A stretch of DNA of 64,000 nt, from positions 1 to 64,000 of the forward strand of contig CAZUEO010000005.1 of the NCBI GenBank assembly GCA_964619675.1, read 5' to 3'. This document shows positions 1 through 7,935 of the stretch, one piece after another. Made by a program: the position numbers and the translations under genes. Under the pieces are notes generated by a model that had not been told where the DNA came from, did not search any database, and was given only the letters and a program-made list of their open reading frames with translations. Source of the DNA: JAPLMW01 sp964619675 (lineage in GTDB: Bacteria > Planctomycetota > Phycisphaerae > Sedimentisphaerales > UBA12454). Numbering within the stretch: position 1 is the first letter of the stretch; each line of letters opens with the position of its first letter.

Positions 1-295
1 CAATTGTTCGCAACAACTCTCCGTGATCAGCTTTAGTCTGTGGCTCTGGAAGCAATTTTGTACCAATGAAATAAGTCAAGTACGCCCAGATATACCATCC
101 AACAAGGGCTGCAACTGTCATTATCAGCATTCCCAAAAGCCCTGCTTTTGAAGCATTCCCTATTCCAGCCGCCATACTGGACAAAACCACAACGCCCATA
201 GCCTGACCTAACGCAGACTTATCGGCCTCGACTTCTTCATACAAGGCAACATCCAGTTTAGCCGCTCGAATAATACGATTACCAAAATTAGCCAT
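1..295 (-). CDS. Yip1-family-like membrane protein, 3' end outside window
   Basis: The reverse strand is open from an ATG at 293-295 to the window edge (about 98 codons, no stop reached), so this is the N-terminal part of a longer protein. It starts MANFGNRIIRAAKLD, has an acidic amphipathic stretch, then two hydrophobic helices separated by a short Gly/Ala/Ser-rich turn, and continues into a loop with Pro-Glu-Pro. This layout resembles Yip1/DUF1282-type small integral membrane proteins; the family call is inference from hydropathy and the N-terminus. A purine-rich AAAGGGA lies just upstream of the ATG. The spacer to the M50 protease gene upstream (296-511) holds no other gene I can support. 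Confidence 0.55.
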   Translation of the reverse strand, partial: MANFGNRIIRAAKLDVALYEEVEADKSALGQAMGVVVLSSMAAGIGNASKAGLLGMLIMTVAALVGWYIWAYLTYFIGTKLLPEPQTKADHGELLRTI

Positions 296-511
296 TTTTC
301 CCTTTTGCCTCCAATTGTAATTTCAGACTCCTGTTCTTAATTAATGAATGCTTGCTGTAGAAAACCGAACTGATATTTTATCTTATAGTATTAGCTTATT
401 CCAGGGAATAATATATCGACCTAACTATTTCCTCCTCAACATCACCGCCTGTCGTGAGCAAAGCCGAACGGCACCTAAGCCAAGAAAGATACGCCACAAG
501 GAAAGCGGCCT

Positions 512-1123
512 TCACAGTACAGGTGGCGGAAGTCTGAGCAAGACATACAACGTGGCAACGACAGGAAGAAGCAGCCTGAATCCACCAAGTACAAAAAAAC
601 CTATAAGAATAATCATTCCGTACCGGGCATAATTCATATAAGCCCTGATGGCCTCCGGAGATTTCAAACATACATAAACCATTTTGGAACCGTCCAGCGG
701 GGGTATCGGCAACAGATTAAATACAGCTAAAATAAGATTAAAGAATATCGCTAACAGCACAAAATTACCAATAGCGGGCAAGGCATTCAGCTTAAAGAGG
801 TGAAAGGCCAATGCCAACACAATCGCCAGCAGTATATTGACGGCAGGCCCGGCGGCAGCAACCTTGAAAATATCTCTTTTAGTCAGAACAGCAAAATTAA
901 CAGGAACCGGCTTTGCCCAGCCGAAATGTGCAATCAAAGGAAGTATAATAGTACCGAAAAGAGTGATATGAGCAAGTGGATTCAGAGTCAGCCGGCCCAG
1001 CCTTTTGGCCGTATCATCGCCGCACTTGTAAGCTACCCAGCCGTGTGCGTATTCATGGATTGTCAAAGACACAAGAAAAATCGGTAGAATGGACAAATAC
1101 GTTATAATCCGCTCGTTGAGCAT
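512..1123 (-). CDS. Site-2 protease family (M50) zinc metalloprotease
   Basis: Multi-pass membrane metalloprotease of the M50 family, which cleaves substrates within or next to the membrane. HEYAH at residues 23-27 is the HExxH zinc site in the first hydrophobic segment, and a later N-L-L-P-I-P-P-L-D-G segment supplies the third zinc ligand (Asp of the LDG motif). It lacks a PDZ domain, like the short FtsH-independent S2P group rather than RseP. The open frame could start 20 codons further upstream, but the ATG at 1121-1123 is preceded by GAGGGGGTT at good spacing and gives the usual N-terminus. It starts one base after the small lipoprotein gene ends, so the two are probably co-transcribed. 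Substrate unknown. Confidence 0.85.
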   Translation of the reverse strand: MLNERIITYLSILPIFLVSLTIHEYAHGWVAYKCGDDTAKRLGRLTLNPLAHITLFGTIILPLIAHFGWAKPVPVNFAVLTKRDIFKVAAAGPAVNILLAIVLALAFHLFKLNALPAIGNFVLLAIFFNLILAVFNLLPIPPLDGSKMVYVCLKSPEAIRAYMNYARYGMIILIGFFVLGGFRLLLPVVATLYVLLRLPPPVL

Positions 1124-1124
1124 T

Positions 1125-1331
1125 TTAGACAACCCCCTCAAAGTGAATAAAGACCGTTTGCAACTCCTGATTAAGCCTCTCAAACCCCGGCGCCGTATCG
1201 CCGATTTTCAGTTTTACCATTTCCTTGTCCTTTAAATCCTCTGAAATACTCACAGCATCTTCCTTAGGCAGACACCCCCAAAAAAACAGCAGCATTGCTG
1301 CAAATATCGCTATTATCTTAAACTTTTTCAT
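1125..1331 (-). CDS. Small predicted lipoprotein upstream of the M50 protease
   Basis: 68-residue protein with a Lys-rich start, a hydrophobic core ending in F-F-W-G-C and a charged soluble remainder. This looks like a lipoprotein signal with Cys20 as the lipidated residue, although Trp at -2 is not a standard lipobox residue. The mature part of about 48 residues contains the phrase KIGDTAPGFERLNQ. I do not recognise a family. It ends one base before the M50 start codon, suggesting translational coupling and a possible functional link (substrate or partner), which is inference only. Confidence 0.55.
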   Translation of the reverse strand: MKKFKIIAIFAAMLLFFWGCLPKEDAVSISEDLKDKEMVKLKIGDTAPGFERLNQELQTVFIHFEGVV

Positions 1332-1569
1332 TCTTAACCTTTCTATTCTGCCCCGCCAATGCCTTGCCGGGGTTTGTTTCCAATTTCAAATTTCGATTCT
1401 CGATTCCCTTGCCCCATGAAGCACTTCATCTACTTCATCAGGGTCATTCCGACCATTGCGGAGGAATCTATTAAAACAATTTATATTCCTTGCCCCCTGT
1501 TCTCCTGTTCAACTTTTCACCTGCTCAACTGTTCCCCTTCTCACTTTATCCCATCTCCACCGCCGAACG
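1332..1569. repeat. Repeat-filled spacer
   Basis: No supported gene. The stretch is built of dispersed phrases: CCAATTTCAAATTTCGATT, a 32-nt hairpin (1412-1443) shared with two other sites in the window, and GGTCATTCCGACC...GGAGGAATCT, a widespread environmental-genome repeat type. Short pyrimidine-rich strings follow up to the stop of the DUF2326 gene. Confidence 0.5.
1412..1443. repeat. Palindromic hairpin repeat, copy 1
   Basis: CCCCATGAAG...CTTCATCAGGG folds back on itself with an inner ATGAAG/CTTCAT stem. It is the diverged member of a three-copy family (others at 44290-44324 and 49806-49840) sharing the outline CCCY-rTGArrT-hairpin-ATYTCATC-rGGG. Confidence 0.5.
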
Positions 1570-3297
1570 TCAGTCGTCAGCCGTTTCAATCCTGAAAAGT
1601 TTCTCGTCCTGTGATAATTTCAGAACCACATACTCATCTTTATTCAACTCCTCCGGCAACTTGTCTTTCAGAATTGATGCAACAAACTGTATCCCTTTTG
1701 TACTGACAAGATTGGCAATCTTCAGGAGTTGATTATCATGCATCAGTTCTTTTTTGTCATTGAGGAGAAAGTGCATACAGGGGATATTCTCTTCGTCAGC
1801 AAAGAGCGTGTAGGCGATATCAAAACAGGATATTTCACCTTGTTTTTTCCCCGAACTGAAATTGAGGTTAAATGCTGTGAATTCGTAGAGGCGGCGCCCC
1901 TTTACTGTTTTTGTATCAGCTTTCAATGCATATTTTTCACCATACAGCTCATATGACACAGATGAAAAATACTCATTGAATTTGCCGACCTGTTCTTTGA
2001 TTTTAAGAGCGAATTCATCGGAGAAAAGTTCATTGTCAATTGCGGCGAGTTTTTCATTAAATTCAGTTAGTTTTGACTCCACGTTGTTTAATTGCCGCAG
2101 GGTGCTTTCATATTCACCCTTTGTATGGTATTTTGCATTAAGCTCTGCGATCAACTGTTCAAGCACTTCAAAGGAATCACTCTGGGTAATAGCGGTACTC
2201 AATTCTGCCTCTTCTACCAAGAGGCGATTCAGGTACTCCCGTTTAGCAGTAAGCTCCGTATTAATCTTTGGCAAATCCTGCGTTATAAATCGTATCTTTG
2301 ACTCAACCATCCTATTGTGAAAGTCATGAAGCTCCTGAAAGGTTTTCTGTATCCCGCTAACCAGAGATGTTGCCTGCTGATATATCTGCTGCAATTGCTT
2401 AAGATCGATAGTGGATACACTGGTTTGCATCTCATGCTGAGCTTCTAAAATCAAATCTTTTCGTAGTTCAAGTCTGCCGATCTCAGATGAAGCAAGATTA
2501 ATATGATACTTTACATTGTTCAGTTTATCCAAATCCGATTCAAAATTCGGATTCAAGTTCAGTGCTGCCTTTTGACGCTCAAGTTCATCTATTTCTGATT
2601 TAAGAAGAGCCAATGCGGCTTCGTATGCTGATTTTGTTTGTTCTGACTCAAGGCGTTTCTTGAATTTTTCCTCAACGTCAATTTGTGAACGCAATTCCTG
2701 TTTAGTATTTCCCTCTCTAAAATCGCAGCCTAAAAGAAAGAGGTAGAGTGTCTCGTATTCATCAGCACGAGTATACGGATGAAGATTTTTGATCGTCTGA
2801 TTGATACTCAAATCTTTATAGCGAATATTGTGAGCAATAATCTGGCGGAAAGTTGGTTTACGTCCGTAATGTCCTAGAAAAAGAAGAGAGGTAAGAGATT
2901 CTTCAAACTCCTCATCAGTTTTATTATTGCCATCTATGCGTTGAATTTTGTTTTTGCGGGGTAGAAAATTTCGTTCAATAATCACTTCCCGAGAATCTTC
3001 TTGCGAAAGATCTTCTTTGAGAACCAGCGAAATGAGCACTTTCTTATCGACTAAAAAATCTTTAACAAGTTTATATTGGTTCCGTTTATTTTCAGGGTCG
3101 GCGTATATTTCATTCGCTTCACCATCAAGGCAGAAATCAACCAGTTTCAAGACCGTTGTTTTTCCGACATTGTTACCGGTCTCTTTGCCGCTGATAACAG
3201 GGGTTTCGTCAACAATGAGGTTGATACCAGCACGAAATTGAATGTCGCGAATTACAACATCATCGTCACGGGTGATTGTCAGTGATTTCAAGAACAT
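1570..3297 (-). CDS. DUF2326 ATPase of an ABC-three-component (ABC-3C) system
   Basis: 575-residue coiled-coil ATPase. The N-terminal head has a Walker A-like G-N-N-V-G-K-T-T around residues 41-48 within an SMC/RecN-like beta-hairpin start, long heptad-rich helices occupy roughly residues 190-400, and the C-terminal head holds a FDIAYTLFADEE region with acidic Walker-B-type residues followed by a HFLLNDKKELMH segment. This is the DUF2326 layout. DUF2326 proteins are the ATPase part of ABC-3C systems, predicted prokaryotic conflict systems. Its start overlaps the middle-component gene by 10 nt, so the three genes form one unit. The coiled-coil head suggests DNA or nucleoprotein sensing; the trigger is unknown. 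Confidence 0.85.
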   Translation of the reverse strand: MFLKSLTITRDDDVVIRDIQFRAGINLIVDETPVISGKETGNNVGKTTVLKLVDFCLDGEANEIYADPENKRNQYKLVKDFLVDKKVLISLVLKEDLSQEDSREVIIERNFLPRKNKIQRIDGNNKTDEEFEESLTSLLFLGHYGRKPTFRQIIAHNIRYKDLSINQTIKNLHPYTRADEYETLYLFLLGCDFREGNTKQELRSQIDVEEKFKKRLESEQTKSAYEAALALLKSEIDELERQKAALNLNPNFESDLDKLNNVKYHINLASSEIGRLELRKDLILEAQHEMQTSVSTIDLKQLQQIYQQATSLVSGIQKTFQELHDFHNRMVESKIRFITQDLPKINTELTAKREYLNRLLVEEAELSTAITQSDSFEVLEQLIAELNAKYHTKGEYESTLRQLNNVESKLTEFNEKLAAIDNELFSDEFALKIKEQVGKFNEYFSSVSYELYGEKYALKADTKTVKGRRLYEFTAFNLNFSSGKKQGEISCFDIAYTLFADEENIPCMHFLLNDKKELMHDNQLLKIANLVSTKGIQFVASILKDKLPEELNKDEYVVLKLSQDEKLFRIETADD

Positions 3298-3515
3298 AGT
3301 TCTACCTTGCCATCTTCACTCAAAGTAACCAAATTGAGGAGAAAAAGCCAGTCGAGACACAGAATAAAAACAGGCATACTCATTTCTCGTTCAGTTGTTG
3401 TCTGTATATACAAATCAAATATATTCAACATACGACACTTCTGAATAGTCTTTAATACAAATGCACCGTTGAAGTAAATGGTTTGTTCAGGGTGTATGTT
3501 ATCAGGAACAAGCAT
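3288..3515 (-). CDS. ABC-3C middle component (MC6-like)
   Basis: 75-residue soluble protein with a helical start (LVPDNIHPEQTIYFNGAFVL) and a C-terminal LDWLFLLNLVTLSEDGKVEL, a winged-helix-like strand-turn pattern typical of the small middle components that bridge effector and ATPase in ABC-3C systems. The subtype call (middle component 6) is from size, position and the LDxLxxLxLV pattern, not from a search. It overlaps the upstream SMEK gene by 14 nt and the downstream ATPase gene by 10 nt, indicating tight co-translation. Confidence 0.75.
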   Translation of the reverse strand: MLVPDNIHPEQTIYFNGAFVLKTIQKCRMLNIFDLYIQTTTEREMSMPVFILCLDWLFLLNLVTLSEDGKVELCS

Positions 3516-4467
3516 TGGTATTTCCTAAAGGGTTTTTGAATATCTTACACCGTATAAAAGCATCCACAACAAGAATTTTTACGCATAACAAAAGTTCTTC
3601 ATCGGGAATAGGTGTATAATTGGCACTTGCCCGAATTTTTTCAGCAACTTTTTTGATAATTGAAAAAAAACATTGATCGGGTGAACTCACTGAGCCTATA
3701 GCTATATATTCCGTGCGGATACCATCAAGAATTGAAAGGCTTTTATTTACACCCTGCTTATCAAAATCTGAATAGATTTTATTAATGCGGCAATAGTGAA
3801 TTTTGTAGTCCTCAATAATATCCTTGGCTTTATCCAGTTGATTGAATGAAATTTTTGCTGGTATATCATACGGTATGGTTTCTGGTTTTGATGGCTTTTG
3901 GCTCCAATCCACTTTAGAAAGAATTTTGATGATTGTTGTAAGATTGGATTCTATTTTGTCTGGATCGGGTTCACTTTTGAGTTCCTTTTTCAAAAAATCA
4001 CAAATTATTTGTTGTTTGTCAACACCCATACTCCGAATGATGTTCAAAAGAGAAGGAATGTCAAAAATGTCATCCTTGGGATCGAATGATAGATTATGAG
4101 GATTCGCAAATGTTTTGGTTCGCAAGTCTTTTGCATCTTTGGAGATGGATATAAATTTGAAGGAATAGCCGTGGTAATTTGAAAGGTCTTTATTGAGGGC
4201 TGATTCAATCTTCCGCCTTGTTGCAGTAGCAGAAACCTGAACAATTTGCTTGTTTGTGGTATCTACTAAATCAATACCTGGAGCGTTAGGTTGTATTTTA
4301 TTAAGATTTTCGAGCTTCCAACCAAAAAGCAGATTTAAAAAATTCTGATAAAAGTCTTCTGAATGCACATTCATATCCAGAATATTCAAATGCCCACGTA
4401 CCTCTATGCGGGTAGCAAGAAAACAGAGTTTCTCTTCAATGAAGTTAAAATTCGTTAAACGTTTCAT
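3502..4467 (-). CDS. SMEK-domain protein, effector-side component of ABC-3C
   Basis: 321-residue first gene of the ABC-3C cassette. Residues about 1-140 match the SMEK-type domain: an N-terminal helix ending in LNLLFGWKLENLNKIQPNAP, then G-I-D-L-V-D...I-V-Q-V-S-A-T, an acidic residue followed by a beta strand with Q-V-S/T in place of the usual ExK. This looks like a restriction-nuclease-fold arrangement, so a nuclease or nucleic-acid sensor role is plausible but unproven. The C-terminal third (from about residue 205, helical, with KILVVDAFIRCKIF near the end) fits the ABC-3C C-terminal docking domain. ATG at 4465-4467. A promoter-like pair lies 95-120 bp upstream. Confidence 0.75.
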   Translation of the reverse strand: MKRLTNFNFIEEKLCFLATRIEVRGHLNILDMNVHSEDFYQNFLNLLFGWKLENLNKIQPNAPGIDLVDTTNKQIVQVSATATRRKIESALNKDLSNYHGYSFKFISISKDAKDLRTKTFANPHNLSFDPKDDIFDIPSLLNIIRSMGVDKQQIICDFLKKELKSEPDPDKIESNLTTIIKILSKVDWSQKPSKPETIPYDIPAKISFNQLDKAKDIIEDYKIHYCRINKIYSDFDKQGVNKSLSILDGIRTEYIAIGSVSSPDQCFFSIIKKVAEKIRASANYTPIPDEELLLCVKILVVDAFIRCKIFKNPLGNTNACS

Positions 4468-4500
4468 AATTACTTTTCACTTTTCGGGCATCAGATTTCT

Positions 4501-4514
4501 ATGACAGTTGTCAT
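4501..4514. promoter_or_regulatory. Inverted repeat in the leader of the ABC-3C operon
   Basis: ATGACA-GT-TGTCAT, six-base arms around two bases, 34 bp before the SMEK start and downstream of the predicted promoter. The size and position suit an operator; no regulator gene is adjacent. Confidence 0.35.
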
Positions 4515-4560
4515 CATCCATAATTTTTCCCTCGGACACTTTTTAAAAAAACCAACATAG

Positions 4561-4588
4561 ATTATATAACCCCTCTTCCCAAACTCAA
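4561..4588 (-). promoter_or_regulatory. Predicted sigma-70-type promoter for the ABC-3C operon
   Basis: On the reverse strand TTGAGT (4583-4588), 16 bp, TATAAT (4561-4566). Transcription would start near 4553 and give a leader of about 85 nt containing the ATGACA/TGTCAT inverted repeat. Confidence 0.45.
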
Positions 4589-5271
4589 CCGAAAACGTCT
4601 GCTTAAAAAAATCCATCCGCCGCAGGCGAATTCCACAATTCTATAATCTATTATCTGTAATCTTTATCTTCTTAGTGTCTTAGTGGCTTGGTGGCTATTT
4701 TTACAAAATGCGCATCTTTTTTTACAAAACGCGCAATTTTTACCGTTCAAAATCAGCGTAATCCGTGTAATCCGCGGTTAATTTACAAAACGCGCATGTT
4801 TTTCGACCAAATGCGCATTTTTTACCCCTCATTTTTGGCCTGATTTTAAAAACTTGCGCGAATTTAAAAAAATCATGCGCTTTTTGCTGAAAAATTTGTT
4901 TGCAACTTCTTTATTTTGGAAAAAAGTTAAGGACTTACATTAATTTTTCCAGCGCACTTAAACGACTTACGTAAAATTTTCTACATAAATAATTCCGCCT
5001 TTGGCGGCTTCTAAAATTTTCAATTTTCACTATTCACTTTTACCTATTTCTATTTTCGACTCTCGATTTTCGATTTTCCTCTTCCGACCCTTCTTTAGTA
5101 CCCTCCGGTCTGAGATCGTTGATTTTAGAATTTACAGGCCTCATTTTTGCTATCAAAAACGCCGATTTTTTGAGGTTTCTGAAATTTTAAACGGCCTCTT
5201 AATCGGTCTTTACTTCCCTGATAGCTATCTTTCTCCTTGAGTTTTGATAAGTTTTATTTTATTAGGGGTTT
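4589..5271. repeat. Non-coding repeat-rich spacer between ABC-3C and lpxB
   Basis: About 680 bp with no supported gene. It includes the dispersed phrases CTTAGTGTCTTAGTGGCTTG (4671-4690) and GTAATCCGTGTAATCCGCGG (4758-4777), a cluster of six GCGC-centred T/A-flanked motifs (4698-4885), small palindromes (CCGCCTTTGGCGG at 4996) and CGATTTTCGATTTTC-type strings. The open frame at 5001-5240 is made of these phrases and is not a credible gene. lpxB starts at the end of the spacer without a strong Shine-Dalgarno. Confidence 0.55.
4698..4885. repeat. Cluster of six GCGC-centred AT-flanked motifs
   Basis: Copies of (T)TTACAAAA[C/T]GCGCA[T/A]TTTT at 4698, 4717 and 4782, a near copy ACCAAATGCGCATTTTTT at 4806, and looser AACTTGCGCGAATTT (4850) and AATCATGCGCTTTTT (4871). 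The cores TGCGCA/CGCGCA are palindromic. Spacings are irregular (about 19 to 65 bp). It may be a decayed interspersed repeat or a binding-site array. Confidence 0.5.
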
Positions 5272-6459
5272 ATGCCAAATACCGACCGAGTTTACCGGAT
5301 TTTCTTAAGTGCTGCCGAGGCCAGCGGCGACCGCGCCTGTGCGAATCTCATAACAGCTTTAAAAAAAACAGGTTACAGCTTTGAATTTGCAGGTCTTGGT
5401 GGGCCGAGAATGACTGCTGCCGGCTGCAAGCTTCTACTCGACACAACGCAAAGGGCTGCAATGACTTACAAGGCTTTTAGCCACATCTTTTTCTTTCTTC
5501 GGGCAATCAGGCAGGCTCAGCGGTATTTTATCAACGCAAAGCCTGACCTTGTAATAGTTTGTGATTCCCCGAGTTTCAATTTTCACATCGCAAAGGCCGC
5601 TGCAAAAGCAGATATAAAGACGTTATTTTATGTTGCTCCACAATTATGGGCATGGGCTCCGTGGCGAATCAAGAAATTGAAAAGGCTTTGTACAGCGGGA
5701 CTTGCGTGCATTTTGCCTTTCGAGCAGGACTGGTTTGCCAGCCGAGGTTTGGATTGCAGCTTTGTCGGCTCGCCTATACTTGAAGATATAACCTCCGGCC
5801 AAATAAAGAGTAAAAGCTACTCAGCTTATTCAATATCTAACGCTCACATTGCTCTTGTGCCCGGCTCAAGACCTGCTGAAATAAAGTCGCTTTGGCCTGC
5901 GATGCTGGAAATTGCCGCAAGATTAAAGGCTCGCCATCCGAATATTCGATTTTCTGCTGTCGCCGCAGATGATACAACACTGGAAGTCCTTAGAAAAACT
6001 GTACTTAAAACACTCCAGCCGCAATTTGCAGTTGACACGGTTTACAAAACGGCAAAGGAAGCTGATTTTGCACTTGTCGCCAGCGGCTCTGCCACGCTGC
6101 AGGTCGCAGCGGCAGCCTGTCCAATGGTGATAATATACCAATCCAACAAGTACTTATGGCATCTTATCGGTAAAAGGCTGATAACAACCAAACACCTTTC
6201 GCTCGTCAACATCCTTTCGCAAAAGGAGCCCGCCAAAGGCGAGACCTTGCCGCAAGGTGGGCTTGTGCCTGAGTTTATGCCTTACTTTTCGTCGATTGTC
6301 CCCATCGTCAGCACCTGTGAAAATCTTCTAAACGCCCCTGAAAAACTGGCCCAATTGAGCAGTGAACTCGCCGAACTTACAAGGCCGCTTGCCGCAGGCT
6401 CGGCATCACAAAATGTCGCACAAATGATAATCAGGCAGTTAGTTACAATTAGGCCTTGA
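5272..6459 (+). CDS. lpxB: Lipid-A-disaccharide synthase
   Basis: GT19 glycosyltransferase joining UDP-2,3-diacylglucosamine and lipid X in lipid A synthesis at the inner membrane. Seen: N-terminal SAAEASGD (residues 13-20), DSPSFNFHIA near residue 100, YVAPQLWAW near 125, PGSRPAEI near 200, ASGSATLQVA near 270 and the C-terminal LVNIL...LVPEFMP block. At 395 aa it is close to the family length. An 11-residue stretch, PAKGETLPQGG at about 320-330, interrupts the usual LVNIL-x-x-KE-LVPEF segment and is encoded by a palindrome of 33-38 nt, a repeat spliced in frame. It implies an outer membrane with LPS-type lipid. The downstream promoter overlaps its stop codon. Confidence 0.92.
   Translation: MPNTDRVYRIFLSAAEASGDRACANLITALKKTGYSFEFAGLGGPRMTAAGCKLLLDTTQRAAMTYKAFSHIFFFLRAIRQAQRYFINAKPDLVIVCDSPSFNFHIAKAAAKADIKTLFYVAPQLWAWAPWRIKKLKRLCTAGLACILPFEQDWFASRGLDCSFVGSPILEDITSGQIKSKSYSAYSISNAHIALVPGSRPAEIKSLWPAMLEIAARLKARHPNIRFSAVAADDTTLEVLRKTVLKTLQPQFAVDTVYKTAKEADFALVASGSATLQVAAAACPMVIIYQSNKYLWHLIGKRLITTKHLSLVNILSQKEPAKGETLPQGGLVPEFMPYFSSIVPIVSTCENLLNAPEKLAQLSSELAELTRPLAAGSASQNVAQMIIRQLVTIRP
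6227..6264. repeat. GC-rich palindrome inserted in frame in lpxB
   Basis: AGCCC-GCC-AAA-GGC...CCTTG-CCG-CAAGG-TGGGCTT: two small stems (CGCC/GGCG and CCTTG/CAAGG) inside an outer AGCCC/GGGCTT pairing. The core is 33 nt, a multiple of three, so the LpxB frame is kept. Confidence 0.65.
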
Positions 6460-6483
6460 AACAATCAGAGATTGTGGTATAAT
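6456..6483 (+). promoter_or_regulatory. Predicted sigma-70-type promoter for the WYL regulator gene
   Basis: TTGAAA (6456-6461), 16 bp, TATAAT (6478-6483). The -35 overlaps the lpxB stop codon, so the regulator can be expressed independently of lpxB. Confidence 0.55.
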
Positions 6484-6533
6484 CCTGTCGGACAAATCGC
6501 AGTTTTGGTGCAATTCAGTAAGGAAAAAGGAGG

Positions 6534-7505
6534 ATGAAACACGGTAGAATCGGCAGGATTGTAAAAATTCTTACAACCCTGCAATCCAACGAGAAATACT
6601 CACCCGCCGACCTGGAGGAAATCCTCGGTGTAAGCCGGCGAACAATCTTTCGAGACCTCAAAGAGCTGCAAAGTATCGGTGTGCCTTATCGATACGACAC
6701 AAAAGATGGCGGATACAGTATAGACCCCAAGTTTTTCCTGCCGCCTGTCGATTTTAACCTCGCCGAGGCTCTGAGCCTGCTGACGCTCGTCCATAAAGTA
6801 CGAAATCACTTACCCATACCATTCAGAAATGCAGCTCTTCTGGCAGGCCTGAAGGTTGAAAACAACCTGCCCATCGAAGTACGAAACTACTGTCAGGCCT
6901 CGTTGCAGAAGGTGACTGTCGCTCCTGAACCACACGCAGCAATCAAATCACTTGACATAATATATAATACCATTCAAAAGGCAATCAGGACAAAAACTAA
7001 GCTGAATTTAGAGTACCGCTCTCTCTATGAACAACAAATGATAAACACCACACTACACCCCTATCACCTGCTCTACAAGAAACGCTCCTGGTATGTAATC
7101 GGCCTTTCAGGTTTTCACAAAATGGTCAGGACCTTTAATCTCACCAGGATAAACTCTGTTGCAGCCCTCGGTAACCATTTTGCCGACGGCGAGAGCTTTG
7201 ACCTTTACGAATACCTCGGCAGGGCATGGTCACTTATCCCGGAAGGAAAGTTATACAGTGTCAAACTAAAATTCTCGTCTCTTGTTGCCCATAACGTATC
7301 GGAAGTTCAGTGGCACAACACACAACAGGCACAATGGAACGAGGATGGTTCTGTAACCCTAAGTTTCCGTATCGACGGATTGGGCGAGATTTCCTGGTGG
7401 ATATTGGGCTACGGCGACCAGGTACAGATATTAGCGCCTGCGGCACTGCGAAAGAAAGTCCTCGAAAGGGCACAGGGAATTATCGACAATCACAAAAAAA
7501 GATAG
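6534..7505 (+). CDS. HTH/WYL-domain transcriptional regulator
   Basis: 323-residue regulator. The N-terminus (residues 1-65) is an HTH_11-type winged helix: YSPADLEEILGVSRRTIFRD, then LKELQSIGVPYRYDTKDGGY. Residues about 150-240 form the WYL domain: N-L-E-Y-R-S, HPYHLLYKKRSWYVIGL (in place of the W-Y-L triplet) and FNLTRI. A C-terminal WCX-like domain follows (LGEISWWILGYGDQVQIL). WYL regulators bind ligands or nucleic acid and control diverse processes including DNA-damage and phage responses. The start has AAAAAGGAGG directly upstream. No target operator could be assigned; dnaN follows 430 bp downstream with its own promoter. Confidence 0.85.
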   Translation: MKHGRIGRIVKILTTLQSNEKYSPADLEEILGVSRRTIFRDLKELQSIGVPYRYDTKDGGYSIDPKFFLPPVDFNLAEALSLLTLVHKVRNHLPIPFRNAALLAGLKVENNLPIEVRNYCQASLQKVTVAPEPHAAIKSLDIIYNTIQKAIRTKTKLNLEYRSLYEQQMINTTLHPYHLLYKKRSWYVIGLSGFHKMVRTFNLTRINSVAALGNHFADGESFDLYEYLGRAWSLIPEGKLYSVKLKFSSLVAHNVSEVQWHNTQQAQWNEDGSVTLSFRIDGLGEISWWILGYGDQVQILAPAALRKKVLERAQGIIDNHKKR

Positions 7506-7647
7506 CCTGCCTTGTTGTAAATCGGGTACATAATCTGTTATTTTCCCTGTGACATTTCCCCGTAACCGGCAGGTTCCGCTGCCCTTTAAGCAGAGCATCT
7601 TTTGGGCCCGTTACATCCTGCCTTAAAACAACACCGTACCTAACAGG

Positions 7648-7656
7648 TTATCCCCA
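7648..7656 (+). promoter_or_regulatory. DnaA-box-like 9-mer
   Basis: TTATCCCCA differs from TTATCCACA at one position. It is a single convincing copy, which is too few to define an origin by itself. Confidence 0.35.
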
Positions 7657-7848
7657 CACAAAAAAAGGTTATTATGTGTTATAAACTACTATCGCATAAG
7701 AGGTTGCCGTGTCCTCCTGCCGGCATTACTAACAAACGCTTCTTCTATATGATTACTACTAATAATTTCTCTTATATATTAATAGTACTATACTGTTTTT
7801 CTTAATAGAAACGACAAAAAATGTCTCATGTTAAATAATCAAAAGCCA

Positions 7849-7876
7849 TTGCCAATTTTGTTTTTTGGTGTATACT
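7849..7876 (+). promoter_or_regulatory. Predicted dnaN promoter
   Basis: TTGCCA (7849-7854), 16 bp, TATACT (7871-7876), giving a leader of about 50 nt before the dnaN start. Confidence 0.5.
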
Positions 7877-7935
7877 ACCTGTCTGGTAAATGGATTAAAA
7901 TCTTCACTTTTTTATGAGTTAGCGAGGAATAAAGG

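Larger units (their letters stand above)
7506..7935. other. AT-rich spacer upstream of dnaN; possible replication-origin segment
   Basis: 430 bp with no gene. It holds one DnaA-box-like site, TTATCCCCA (7648-7656; one mismatch to TTATCCACA) within AACAGGTTATCCCCACAC, a strongly AT-rich block at about 7744-7825, and on the reverse strand TAT-TAG-TAG-TAA (7753-7764), which resembles the trinucleotide unwinding element next to DnaA boxes in some origins. Its location before dnaN and gyrB fits an origin, but dnaA is not in the window and only one good box is visible. Confidence 0.35.

Noticed and set aside
5001..5240. 79-codon open frame upstream of lpxB
   Set aside because: Composed of dispersed repeat phrases (FSIFDSRFSIF-type peptide) and has no ribosome site.
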